Part shown: piece by piece, positions 8,383 to 15,835 of the stretch | How positions within the stretch are numbered: the stretch's first letter is position 1 | Layout: each line of letters begins with the position of its first letter | Source: Deltaproteobacteria bacterium | Lineage (GTDB): Bacteria > Desulfobacterota > Desulfobulbia > Desulfobulbales > BM004 | DNA: 15,835 nt | Direction: 5' to 3' | Assembly (NCBI GenBank): GCA_019312685.1 | Contig: JAFDCR010000277.1 | Location: 1-15,835, forward strand | The notes under the pieces: model-generated | Database searches by the model: none | What the model saw: the letters and a program-made list of their open reading frames with translations, nothing else | Told to the model about the DNA's origin: nothing | Position numbers and translations under genes: made by a program

Positions 8383-11064
8383 ATGCCTGAAAAAAGTCCT
8401 GTATACCTCATCGACGGCAGTGCCTATTTTTATCGGGCCTACCATGCCATAGCCCCCCTGACCACGGCAAACGGCCTGCCCACCCATGCCGCCTACGGGT
8501 TTACAAATATTCTTCTCAGGGTCATCAGGGAAAAGGAACCGGAATTTCTGGCCGTAGCATTTGATGCAAAAGGGCCCACCTTCCGGCATGAAAAATATTC
8601 CGACTATAAAGCAAACCGGCCGGCGATGCCTGATGATCTGGCAGTGCAGATTCCGTACATCAAAAAGATCGTCCGGGCCCATAATATCCTGACCATGGAG
8701 CAGCAGGGCGTGGAGGCGGATGACCTCATTGCATCTGCAGCGAAAAAACTTGCAGCAGCAGGGCACAGGGTGGTCATCATTTCCGGGGATAAGGATCTGC
8801 TGCAGCTGGTAAATGATGCTATCACCGTCTGGGATCCGATGAAGGATGTAGTAATTGACCGGGAAGGGGTAAAGAAAAAGTATAATGTGGGCCCGGAAAG
8901 TCTGCGCGATCTTTTTGCCCTGATAGGCGACAAGAGTGACAATATCCCGGGTGTTCCGGGCATCGGACCGAAGACGGCGGAGAAATTGATCAACGAATTC
9001 GGTACACTGGAGAATCTTTATAAAAATCTGGAAAATCTGAAAAAGGGCAAGATGCGGGATAATCTTGCCGCCCACAGGGATGATGCCTTTCTGTCCAGGG
9101 AGTTGATCGACCTGAAGGAGGATATTGATATCCCGCTGGATGAAGATGACTACAGGCTGCCAGAGCCGAAGACGGATACACTGAAAGAAATATATAAGGA
9201 ACTTGAATTCACCAGGCTCATGAAGGCGGAGATCCCGGTCCGTGAGGTTGACCGGGCAGGATTTGCCCTGGTGCAGACCGAAGAGGAACTGGCCGGCCTG
9301 GTAACGATGTTAACAAAAGCTGATTATATGGTGCTTGATACCGAGACCTCAGGACTCGATCCGCTTTCCGCCGAACTGGTTGGCATTTCAGTCTGCGTAA
9401 ATCCGGAACAGGCCTTTTATATTCCAACCGGTCATAGAGACAAGGAAGGAAATACAATTGCCGGTCAACTGGCCAATGATATCGTTCTGCAGGCATTGCA
9501 GCCTTTCTTGGAAAATGAGAATTTTCCCAAATTAGGACACAACCTGAAGTTTGACTACAGTGTCATTAAGATACAGGGTGGAGGGTTGTGTTTACAGGGA
9601 CCGCTCTGGGACACCATGATAGCGTCATATCTGCTTGATCCGGGCAGAAGGACTTTCAAGCTGGATGATCTCTGCCGGGAGTTTCTCGACCTTAAGCTTA
9701 CCACTTTCATCGAAGTGACAGGTGGCGACAAGCGGCCAGAGGCCTTTGTTTATGTTTCGCTGGAAGAAGCAAAGAATTATTCCTGCGAAGACGTCTACGG
9801 AGCCTGCCTGCTGTGGGAAGAGTTCAGGCCGAAGCTGGAAAAACAGAAGCTCTGGACCCTTTTTTCCGACCTTGAAACACCACTTGTGCCGATTCTGGCA
9901 GATATGGAGCTTGCCGGCATCAGGGTGGACACCCGGCTTCTGCAGGAATTGTCTCTTGAATTCGGGAAAAAACTTGCTGAACTGGAAAAGGAGATCTTCA
10001 AGCTTGCCGGGGAGGAGTTCAACATAAACTCAACAAGGCAGTTGGGGGAGATCCTTTTTGACAAGCTCAAGCTGCCCCACGGGCGTAAGACAAAGACGGG
10101 ATATTCAACTGATGTCAAGGTGCTGGAAAAGCTCTCTTTCCATGAACTGCCCCAGGCGGTTCTCGTTCACCGGAACCTGAGCAAGCTGCTGTCAACCTAT
10201 GTGGAGAAGCTGGCCGGCCTGGTACATCCCCTGACAAACAGGGTACATACATCATTTAACCAGACCGTTACCGCCACCGGCCGTCTCTCCAGCAGCAATC
10301 CCAACCTGCAAAACATTCCGGTCCGGACCGAGGAAGGTCAGCGTATCCGTCAGGCATTTGTCCCGGAGGAGGGCCATGTTTTTCTGGCCGGAGATTATTC
10401 CCAGATAGATCTCCGGGTGCTGGCCCATTATTCCCAGGATAAGGAGCTGCTTGATGCCTTCTGTTCAGGCCGGGATATCCATAATCAAACCGCGGCAGAG
10501 ATATTTTTTGTCTCGCCCATGCTGATTACGCCGCAGATGCGGCGGGTGGCCAAGACCATCAATTTCGGCATTGTATACGGCATGAGCAGTTTCGGGCTTG
10601 CCAGCCAGCTGAACCTGAGCCGCAAGGAGGCCCAGACATTCATAGACCGGTATTTCAAACATTATTCCGGGGTGCAGCAGTTCATGGAGGATATTGTCAA
10701 ACAGGCTCGGGAGGACAGATATGTCACCACCATGTTAAACCGTATACGCCTGCTGCCGGATATAAACAGTTCAAACCGGACAAGAAGAGAATTTGCCGAA
10801 CGCACGGCAATAAACACCCCGATCCAGGGTACGGCGGCCGACATTATCAAGCTTGCCATGATCAAGGTTGAACGGGAACTGCAAAAGACCAGCCTGAAAG
10901 CCAGAATGCTCCTGCAGATCCATGATGAACTTGTCTTTGAGGTCCCTGAAAACGAGATAGAACAAACCGAAATGCTCGTCAAGGAATGCATGGAGTCGGT
11001 GATGGAACTGGATGTCCCCCTGGTGGTCAATATCTCAGTGGGCAGTAATCTGGCCAAAGTCTGA
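8383..11064 (+). CDS. polA: DNA polymerase I
   Basis: An 893-residue family A polymerase for Okazaki fragment maturation and repair synthesis, with three domains. The 5' nuclease (about 1-270) shows VYLIDGSAYFYRAYHA with Asp11, the EADDLIAS and SGDKDLLQLV acid clusters, and the GDKSDNIPGVPGIGPKTA helix-hairpin-helix. The 3'-5' proofreading domain appears intact: Exo I Asp319/Glu321 (LDTETS), Exo II NLKFD with Asp391, and Exo III Tyr466 and Asp470. Many family members have lost this activity, so the full set is notable. The polymerase domain has TGRLSSSNPNLQNIP, motif A AGDYSQIDLR (Asp671), motif B RRVAKTINFGIVYG (Arg720, Lys724, Tyr732) and motif C QIHDELVFE (His847-Asp848-Glu849). The start at 8383 has no good ribosome site but fits the family N-terminus. 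Confidence 0.98.
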   Translation: MPEKSPVYLIDGSAYFYRAYHAIAPLTTANGLPTHAAYGFTNILLRVIREKEPEFLAVAFDAKGPTFRHEKYSDYKANRPAMPDDLAVQIPYIKKIVRAHNILTMEQQGVEADDLIASAAKKLAAAGHRVVIISGDKDLLQLVNDAITVWDPMKDVVIDREGVKKKYNVGPESLRDLFALIGDKSDNIPGVPGIGPKTAEKLINEFGTLENLYKNLENLKKGKMRDNLAAHRDDAFLSRELIDLKEDIDIPLDEDDYRLPEPKTDTLKEIYKELEFTRLMKAEIPVREVDRAGFALVQTEEELAGLVTMLTKADYMVLDTETSGLDPLSAELVGISVCVNPEQAFYIPTGHRDKEGNTIAGQLANDIVLQALQPFLENENFPKLGHNLKFDYSVIKIQGGGLCLQGPLWDTMIASYLLDPGRRTFKLDDLCREFLDLKLTTFIEVTGGDKRPEAFVYVSLEEAKNYSCEDVYGACLLWEEFRPKLEKQKLWTLFSDLETPLVPILADMELAGIRVDTRLLQELSLEFGKKLAELEKEIFKLAGEEFNINSTRQLGEILFDKLKLPHGRKTKTGYSTDVKVLEKLSFHELPQAVLVHRNLSKLLSTYVEKLAGLVHPLTNRVHTSFNQTVTATGRLSSSNPNLQNIPVRTEEGQRIRQAFVPEEGHVFLAGDYSQIDLRVLAHYSQDKELLDAFCSGRDIHNQTAAEIFFVSPMLITPQMRRVAKTINFGIVYGMSSFGLASQLNLSRKEAQTFIDRYFKHYSGVQQFMEDIVKQAREDRYVTTMLNRIRLLPDINSSNRTRREFAERTAINTPIQGTAADIIKLAMIKVERELQKTSLKARMLLQIHDELVFEVPENEIEQTEMLVKECMESVMELDVPLVVNISVGSNLAKV

Positions 11065-11234
11065 TTATAAGACACGATATACGCAACCGCTGGAAACGGC
11101 AACTTCAGACCTGTCTACAGCAGACAAGATTCCGGCAGGTAATTTCCAGAACGGCAAAATTCTGTAATACGGGATATAACTGCGATTTGGTAAATACATT
11201 GTTAAAACCATGATTGATTAATAACTCTAGCCTC

Positions 11235-11597
11235 ATGCATAACATCAACATCCTGGGCCGAATTGTTTTTTACAGTCTGTGGGTCTGGATTTTTTATTTT
11301 GACGGCCTGCATCTTTCAGAAGTCATGCGAAGTTTTCTGAACTGCCTTGTCCTGGCTGATATCGTCACCTGGCTGGGGTATCAATTTTATCTATTGCCCA
11401 GGATGATGGTACAGTTTGGCATAGGAACCGTGGTCAATGCAGCCGTTATGATCCTGCTGATCAGAGACGCGAAGTCACTGGTACCGCAAACGGTGGATAT
11501 GCAGGCAATGGCGATCATGATATTTTTCTCGGTTGCCGCGCTCAAGGGGTTTTATTATGTGCTGATCGAGATGGGTTATCTCGGTTCACTGGACTGA
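11235..11597 (+). CDS. Small four-helix membrane protein of unknown function
   Basis: A 120-residue protein that is mostly hydrophobic, with four likely membrane helices at about 7-24, 33-55, 58-77 and 90-112. Charged residues are few: an RDAK loop near 77-80 between helices 3 and 4, and Glu29/Arg32 between helices 1 and 2. I do not recognise a family or any catalytic motif. The ATG at 11235 is preferred; the frame can be extended upstream to a TTG at 11214, but neither has a clear Shine-Dalgarno sequence. It follows polA by 170 bp on the same strand. The frame is free of stops, has codon use similar to its neighbours, and has a coherent hydrophobic pattern, which supports a real gene. It could be a small ion-handling or envelope protein, but nothing here shows that. 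Confidence 0.65.
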   Translation: MHNINILGRIVFYSLWVWIFYFDGLHLSEVMRSFLNCLVLADIVTWLGYQFYLLPRMMVQFGIGTVVNAAVMILLIRDAKSLVPQTVDMQAMAIMIFFSVAALKGFYYVLIEMGYLGSLD

Positions 11598-12098
11598 TTC
11601 CATAGTCAACATTTCCGGTATCCACCCTGACTCGGATTCAGCCGCAAAATTGTTTCTGTTTTTTTCTTGCAGGGAATCGGTACTTTTTTCTATTTATCCT
11701 CCTTTCTCCTTCCCCTGCCGTCTTATTTTACAGCTGCCATTCTGCTCCAAGGCTTGCCATAATCAGCCGGTAAATTTTCACCTGTCCAACAATGCTTTCA
11801 GTTTTGGTATGTCTTTTTATAACTCAAGACGCCAATGATTAATAATTCAGTACTTTCCGTGATTCATTATAGAAAATTATATTTAAGCAGAATAACATTG
11901 CGATTTACCTATACTGTGTATTACAAGCGAGGGTTGAAAGCTGTTTTCTGATCTGACAGGATGACATTTTTTGCTTGTTGGATAACTGAGGTGATATAGT
12001 GGTGACTTAACCAGGCAGAGGGCCTGGAGCATTTCAGCATTTACTTTATGAAACACAAAGAGTCGGGACTATCTCAATAAGGAACAAAGGGAATCTTT
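11598..12098. other. 500-bp intergenic region before the gnn/lpxB operon
   Basis: No gene is supported here. The first part contains a pyrimidine-rich tract on the plus strand (about 11682-11730). Around 11830-11930 the sequence becomes AT-rich and is the likeliest place for the operon promoter, with a TATACT near 11913 but no good -35 partner at standard spacing. A short perfect hairpin CCAGGC-AGAGG-GCCTGG lies at 12011-12027, about 70 bp before gnnA, with no T-run after it, so it is not a standard terminator. Confidence 0.45.
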
Positions 12099-13097
12099 AT
12101 GGCAGGTAAAAGGATTCGAGCAGCGGTTATAGGCGTAGGTTACCTTGGGCGGTTTCATGCCCAAAAATACCAGCAGCATAGCGGAGTTGATCTGGTCGGC
12201 GTAGTTGACAGTAATGCTGAACGGGCCAAAGAGGTGGCAGCCGAAGTAGGGACACAGGCCTACAGCAGTTATGCCGATCTGCAGGACAAGGTCGACATCG
12301 TATCAATTGCTGTGCCAACCCATCTCCACCATGCTGTTGCCCGCCAATGCCTGCAGGCAGGTTGTCATATCCTTCTTGAAAAACCGGTCACCAAAACCCT
12401 TGCCGAGGCCGATGAACTCATAAAGCTGGCAGACGAACGGGGCCTGGTATTCCAGGTGGGCCACCTGGAACGCTTCAATCCCGCTGTTCTGGCCCTGAAA
12501 GGCGTGCTCAAGGAACCGATGTTCATTGAATCCCATAGGATGGCGGCTTTCAAGACACGCGGTACAGATATCAATGTGGTCCTTGATCTCATGATCCACG
12601 ATATCGATATCCTCTTGAGCATGGTCGGCTATCCGCTTAAAACCATCACTCCGATCGGTGTGCCGGTACTTTCAGGCAAGATTGATATTGCCAATGCCCG
12701 CCTGCAGTTTGCCAACGGCTGTGTTGCCGATGTGACAGCGAGCCGCGTAAGTCTGACTCCCATGCGTAAGATCCGTATATTCCAGCAGGATGCCTATATC
12801 TCCATTGATTATCTGAAGCGCAAAATCGCCATTTTTCGCAAGAACCCAGGCTCAAACATGATACCCGGCCTGCCCAACATCAGTCTTGAGGAGCGAAGTT
12901 TTGAGCAGCGGGATGCCCTGAAGGATGAGATCGATTCGTTCGTGGCCTCAGTCTGCAACGGGACTCCTCAGGTGGTGACCGGCGAAGACGGCCGAAGGGC
13001 CCTTGCAGTCGCACTTGAAATCTCCAGCAAGATCCGGCAGGTGGTAAAGGAATACGAAAAGAGACAGTTAATTGATCCAGATCCCTTCCCAGGTTGA
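12099..13097 (+). CDS. gnnA: Gfo/Idh/MocA oxidoreductase, probable UDP-GlcNAc 3-dehydrogenase (GnnA)
   Basis: A 332-residue NAD(P)-dependent sugar dehydrogenase. The Rossmann fold begins AVIGVGYLGRFHAQ (9-22), with Asp37 ending the second strand. EKPVTKT (94-100) carries the family Lys95, and DLMIHDIDI (163-171) carries the catalytic His167 region. By context it probably oxidises the 3-hydroxyl of UDP-GlcNAc. In Acidithiobacillus ferrooxidans the pair gnnA (this family) and gnnB (DegT family) sits beside lpxB and makes UDP-GlcNAc3N for lipid A. Here the same order is followed by lpxB with spacings of 3 and 5 bp. A purine-rich AAAGGGA precedes the ATG. The alternative is a WlbA/WbpB-like enzyme acting on UDP-GlcNAc uronate for O-antigen. 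The family assignment is certain; the substrate is inferred from neighbours. Confidence 0.75.
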   Translation: MAGKRIRAAVIGVGYLGRFHAQKYQQHSGVDLVGVVDSNAERAKEVAAEVGTQAYSSYADLQDKVDIVSIAVPTHLHHAVARQCLQAGCHILLEKPVTKTLAEADELIKLADERGLVFQVGHLERFNPAVLALKGVLKEPMFIESHRMAAFKTRGTDINVVLDLMIHDIDILLSMVGYPLKTITPIGVPVLSGKIDIANARLQFANGCVADVTASRVSLTPMRKIRIFQQDAYISIDYLKRKIAIFRKNPGSNMIPGLPNISLEERSFEQRDALKDEIDSFVASVCNGTPQVVTGEDGRRALAVALEISSKIRQVVKEYEKRQLIDPDPFPG

Positions 13098-13100
13098 AAG

Positions 13101-14207
13101 ATGCAACAGACAAATATTCCCATGGTGGACCTCAAGGTCCAGTACCTTAAGCTGAAACGTGAAATTGACCAGGCGGTCTCCTCGGTTCTCGACAGCGGCC
13201 GGTTTATTCTCGGTCCGCAGGGTGAAGTATTCGAGGAGGAGATAGCCGACTTCCTGGGAGCGAAGCACACCATCGGCGTCGCTTCCGGAACCGATGCCCT
13301 GCACCTGGCGTTAGTGGCAGCAGGTATTGGGCCGGGTGACGAGGTGATAACCACCCCCTTTACGTTCATCGCCACTGCCGAGGCCATTGCCTATGTCGGC
13401 GCCACACCGGTTTTCGCTGATATTGACTCGCGTACCTTCAATATAGACCCGCAATGTGTCAAACGGGCCATTACAGGGCAAACCAGGGCGGTTCTACCCG
13501 TGCACCTATTCGGTCAACCTGCCGAGATTACAGCCCTCAGACGTCTGTGCGAGGAACACAACCTTTTGCTGGTCGAGGATTGCGCCCAGTCATGCGGCGC
13601 TGCTTACGGCAAGGGGATGACCGGCACCTGGGGTGACCTGGGCTGTTTTTCTTTCTTCCCGAGTAAAAATTTGGGCTGCTACGGAGATGGCGGTCTGGTC
13701 TGCACCAACCGGGACGATCTGGCCGCCACCCTGAGGATGTTGCGCCACCATGGCAGCAGCCTGCCTTACCATCACTCCATGCTCGGTTATAACAGCCGGC
13801 TTGACGAAATCCAGGCGGCTGTTCTCCGGGTAAAGCTTAAATATCTTGACGAGTTCAATCGTCGGCGCCGAGAGAATGCACATTACTATTCCCTGGGGCT
13901 CAAGGACCTGGATGTGGCAGTGCCCAGCGAGAACCCCTCGGGAATTCATATCTACAATATATACACGATCCTCACTGCTGACCGGCAGCGGCTCCAGGAG
14001 GCCTTGACAGAGGCGGGTATTGCTTCGGCAATCTACTACCCGATTCCCGTCCACCACCAGGATTTCTTCCGGCAATTCGCAACAGGCAAATCCTTCCCGG
14101 TCAGTGAACAGGTATCAAAACAGGTGCTGTCACTACCTCTCTATCCTGAATTGACCTTTGAACAGATCGACCGGGTTGTTGAAGTTGTGGGTGGTGCACT
14201 GAACTAA
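13101..14207 (+). CDS. gnnB: DegT/DnrJ/EryC1 aminotransferase, probable UDP-3-keto-GlcNAc transaminase (GnnB)
   Basis: A 368-residue PLP enzyme of the sugar aminotransferase family. Motifs are FILGPQGEVFEEEIADFLG (35-53), the phosphate-binding ASGTDALHLAL (61-71), TTPFTFIATAEAI (84-96), VEDCAQSCGA with Asp160 facing the PLP ring, and SFFPSKNLGCYGDGG with the Schiff-base Lys189. Near the C-terminus is YYPIPVHHQ. It would transfer an amino group to carbon 3 of the keto sugar made by the preceding dehydrogenase, giving UDP-GlcNAc3N, the substrate of a matching LpxA. The gene starts 3 bp after the gnnA stop and ends 5 bp before lpxB, so the three are certainly one transcript. The same family also serves O-antigen sugars (WbpE type); the lpxB linkage favours lipid A. 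Confidence 0.77.
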   Translation: MQQTNIPMVDLKVQYLKLKREIDQAVSSVLDSGRFILGPQGEVFEEEIADFLGAKHTIGVASGTDALHLALVAAGIGPGDEVITTPFTFIATAEAIAYVGATPVFADIDSRTFNIDPQCVKRAITGQTRAVLPVHLFGQPAEITALRRLCEEHNLLLVEDCAQSCGAAYGKGMTGTWGDLGCFSFFPSKNLGCYGDGGLVCTNRDDLAATLRMLRHHGSSLPYHHSMLGYNSRLDEIQAAVLRVKLKYLDEFNRRRRENAHYYSLGLKDLDVAVPSENPSGIHIYNIYTILTADRQRLQEALTEAGIASAIYYPIPVHHQDFFRQFATGKSFPVSEQVSKQVLSLPLYPELTFEQIDRVVEVVGGALN

Positions 14208-14212
14208 AAGGC

Positions 14213-15376
14213 ATGAACGAGATCTCCTTTGACAGACGGGTCATGATCGTAACCGGGGAAGCTTCGGGCGACCTGCATGGAGCCAATTTGATCAGGGCGT
14301 TTCGGCGGCAGGCCCAGGATACCGAATTTTTCGGGGTCGGCGGCAAGGAAATGGCGGCCACCGGCTGCGAGATCATCTTACCCATTGAACAGCTGTCGAT
14401 CATGGGAATTGTGGAGGTTATCAGCCACCTGCCGCGCATCTTCGGAATCTTCAAGAAGCTCAAGGCAATCCTGTATGGCCCCCGAAAACCCGACGCCCTG
14501 GTACTGATCGATTCGCCGGAATTTAATCTGCGGCTCGCTAAGGAGGCGGCCAGGGCCAATGTACGGGTGCTCTATTATGTCAGTCCCCAGGTCTGGGCCT
14601 GGCGCCGGGGCCGGGTCACAAAGATTGCGGCTGTGGTTGATAAGCTGGCGGCCATACTTCCTTTTGAACCGGAACTTTACAAGGGGCTTGATATTGATGT
14701 CCGCTATGTGGGGCACCCACTGTTGGATGAGTTTGGGGCCAGGGACAACTCTGCCGCATTGCCCGCCTGCCTGCAGAAGAAACCGGGCAGCATTATTGTC
14801 GGGCTTTTTCCCGGCAGCCGCCGGAATGAGTTAAAGTATATGCTCCAGACCCTGTCAACAGCCGCAGGTTTGATCGCTGCCCAAAAACCGGATATCCATT
14901 TTCTGGTTCCCGTCGCTACAACTCTCAAGCATGAGAATGTCGCAGACGGCTTTGCCGCCGACCTGCCGGTAACCTTTCTGTCCGTTGAGCAGGCCGGCAT
15001 ATATGACATTGCCGCCTCCTGTGATGCAATTATCACCGTGTCGGGGACCGTTACCCTGCAGATTGCCCTGGTGGGGACGCCCATGGCAATCATCTACAAG
15101 CTGGCGCCCTTATCCTATGCGATTGGCAAGCGGCTGGTCCATGTTGATTTTATAAGCCTGGTGAATATCGTGGCCGGCAAACACGTGGTCCGGGAGTTTG
15201 TCCAGAACGAGGCAACACCTGAAAACCTGGCCGCAGAGATTCTCCGGATCCTCGATGATTCGGATTATGCTTCAGCAATCTCAGATGAGCTTGCGGCTGT
15301 CAGAAAGAACCTCGGTGAACCGGGCTGTTCAGACCGGGTTGCCGCCATGCTGCTCGAGATGCTTGAGCAGCAATAA
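14213..15376 (+). CDS. lpxB: Lipid-A-disaccharide synthase
   Basis: A family GT19 glycosyltransferase that joins lipid X to UDP-2,3-diacyl-glucosamine to form the lipid A disaccharide on the cytoplasmic side of the inner membrane. At 387 residues it is essentially the E. coli length. Motifs are MIVTGEASGDLHGA (11-24), FFGVGGKEMAATGCE (39-53), LSIMGIVEVISHLPRI (61-76), LIDSPEFNLRLA with Asp100, which aligns with the essential Asp98 of E. coli, YYVSPQVWAWRRGR (121-134), YVGHPLLDE, GLFPGSRRNE (197-206), SGTVTLQIALVGTPMAIIYK and the LVNIVAGKHVVREFVQ region. The start is supported by AAAGG shortly before the ATG. It is the last gene of the gnnA-gnnB-lpxB operon. If the upstream genes act as predicted, its substrates carry an amide-linked acyl chain at position 3. 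Confidence 0.97.
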   Translation: MNEISFDRRVMIVTGEASGDLHGANLIRAFRRQAQDTEFFGVGGKEMAATGCEIILPIEQLSIMGIVEVISHLPRIFGIFKKLKAILYGPRKPDALVLIDSPEFNLRLAKEAARANVRVLYYVSPQVWAWRRGRVTKIAAVVDKLAAILPFEPELYKGLDIDVRYVGHPLLDEFGARDNSAALPACLQKKPGSIIVGLFPGSRRNELKYMLQTLSTAAGLIAAQKPDIHFLVPVATTLKHENVADGFAADLPVTFLSVEQAGIYDIAASCDAIITVSGTVTLQIALVGTPMAIIYKLAPLSYAIGKRLVHVDFISLVNIVAGKHVVREFVQNEATPENLAAEILRILDDSDYASAISDELAAVRKNLGEPGCSDRVAAMLLEMLEQQ

Positions 15377-15583
15377 ATATCATAACCACCAATACAACTC
15401 ACTTGGCATAAGTTGATATTTATCTTCAATTTCCCACCCCGCATGAAGACTTAACAATATGTAAAGTATTGATAAGTTACCGACTTATGCTAACTGCTAC
15501 CCATCAAAACTGAATCATCTAGCAGCATAGTTAAGATTGCCAGTTCACACCTTCACTCGACTTCTGTCTAAAAATAGTTTCTA
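15377..15583. other. Intergenic region after lpxB
   Basis: About 200 bp with no supported gene. A short hairpin ATAAGT-TACCG-ACTTAT lies at 15472-15488, and its right side also pairs with GCATAAGT at 15406-15413. Neither has a T-run, so no terminator for lpxB is called. On the minus strand this region is the 3' exon flank of the group II intron end at 15584. Confidence 0.4.
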
Positions 15584-15657
15584 GTCGAGTAGCCCGGGGG
15601 AATTTCACCCCCAGGCCCTCACAGAACCGGACGTGACAGTTTCCCGTCATCCGGCTT
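15584..15657 (-). mobile_element. Group II intron 3' end: domains V and VI
   Basis: On the minus strand 15657-15624 folds as a textbook 34-nt domain V: the AGC triad opens a 7-bp lower stem (AGCCGGA with UCCGGUU), a 2-nt CG bulge follows, and a 6-bp upper stem is capped by a GAAA tetraloop. After a 3-nt linker comes domain VI (15620-15584), with a GC-rich stem and a bulged adenosine at 15590. That adenosine is 7 bases from the 3' terminus, and the intron ends in ...CUACUCGAC, much like the CUACUUCAC end of Ll.LtrB. The predicted 3' splice site is between 15584 and 15583. No reverse transcriptase frame is visible in the window; the rest of the intron would lie to the right. The fold looks intact and not decayed. 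Confidence 0.82.
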
Positions 15658-15800
15658 TTATTGTCCAGCCTTTTAATTGAAAGGCCTTGCTTTATACAAT
15701 AAGATCCTCCCATTTCTGGTTGTCTCATCAATAAAGCCGGACAATGCAGCTCCTTCGCGCCATCTCCATCCACCGACAATGTACCCACGATTGCGGCTTG

Positions 15801-15835
15801 GTCGAGTAGCCCGGGGGAATTTCACCCCCAGGCCC
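15801..15835 (-). mobile_element. Second copy of group II intron domain VI, cut by window edge
   Basis: These 35 bases are identical to 15584-15618, in the same orientation, 217 bp away. They give the same domain VI stem, with the bulged branch adenosine at 15807 and a 3' end at 15801. Whether domain V and a full intron with its maturase follow lies beyond the edge. The 3' flanks of the two copies differ (TAGAAACT after 15584, CAAGCCGC after 15801 on the minus strand), so they are not simply the same exon junction repeated. Confidence 0.75.

Noticed and set aside
8338..9075. 245-codon minus-strand open frame opposite polA
   Set aside because: It is antisense to the highly conserved 5' nuclease domain and is a shadow of that reading frame.
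11065..11213. Short inverted repeats after polA (such as GTCT/AGAC and CAGAA/TTCTG)
   Set aside because: Stems are only 4-5 bp and have no T-run, so no intrinsic terminator is claimed.
11650..11838. 62-codon open frame in the gap before gnnA
   Set aside because: It is low complexity, encoded by a pyrimidine-rich tract, with no ribosome site and no family resemblance.
13590..14075. 161-codon minus-strand open frame opposite gnnB
   Set aside because: It lies inside a clear aminotransferase gene; its length reflects the codon pattern of that gene.
15531..15788. 85-codon minus-strand open frame
   Set aside because: It crosses domains V and VI of the group II intron and their spacer, so the sequence is better explained as structured RNA than as protein.

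Overview
The window comes from a Gram-negative, double-membraned bacterium. It holds RodA, lipid A synthesis genes (LpxB) and a large AsmA-like envelope protein. Gene content and protein style suggest Desulfobacterota (former Deltaproteobacteria), but this is inference from family resemblance and not a database match. Most of the window is ordinary chromosome coding for envelope, heme and DNA replication/repair functions. I do not see a defence island, a CRISPR array, a prophage or an obviously new multi-gene system.

Layout. (1) 1-1332: an imperfect long inverted repeat of short GGAAT-type units lies just before rodA (elongasome glycosyltransferase). (2) 1333-2128: AT-rich stretch with one small predicted lipoprotein gene and no other recognisable gene. 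(3) 2129-6935, minus strand: hemH (ferrochelatase) followed by a 1193-residue AsmA-like/DUF748 protein. A 177-bp MITE-like element with 20-bp perfect terminal inverted repeats and an ATGA target duplication sits between them. (4) 7290-11597, plus strand: an MthK-like two-transmembrane RCK potassium channel with a strong internal ribosome binding site, polA with all three domains intact, and a small four-helix membrane protein of unknown function. (5) 12099-15376, plus strand: a tight three-gene operon of a Gfo/Idh/MocA oxidoreductase, a DegT-family aminotransferase and lpxB. The pairing beside lpxB points to GnnA/GnnB, which make UDP-2,3-diamino-sugar for lipid A with amide-linked acyl chains. 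(6) 15584-15835, minus strand: two tandem 3' ends of group II introns. One has complete domains V and VI with a bulged branch-point adenosine; the second is cut by the window edge.

How the genes fit together: RodA builds the wall, the gnnA-gnnB-lpxB operon makes the lipid A disaccharide, and the AsmA-like protein may help move lipid between membranes. These are separate envelope functions. The observations most worth checking are the predicted diamino-sugar lipid A route, the internal start in the potassium channel gene, the MITE in the 5' region of the DUF748 gene, and the tandem intron tails.
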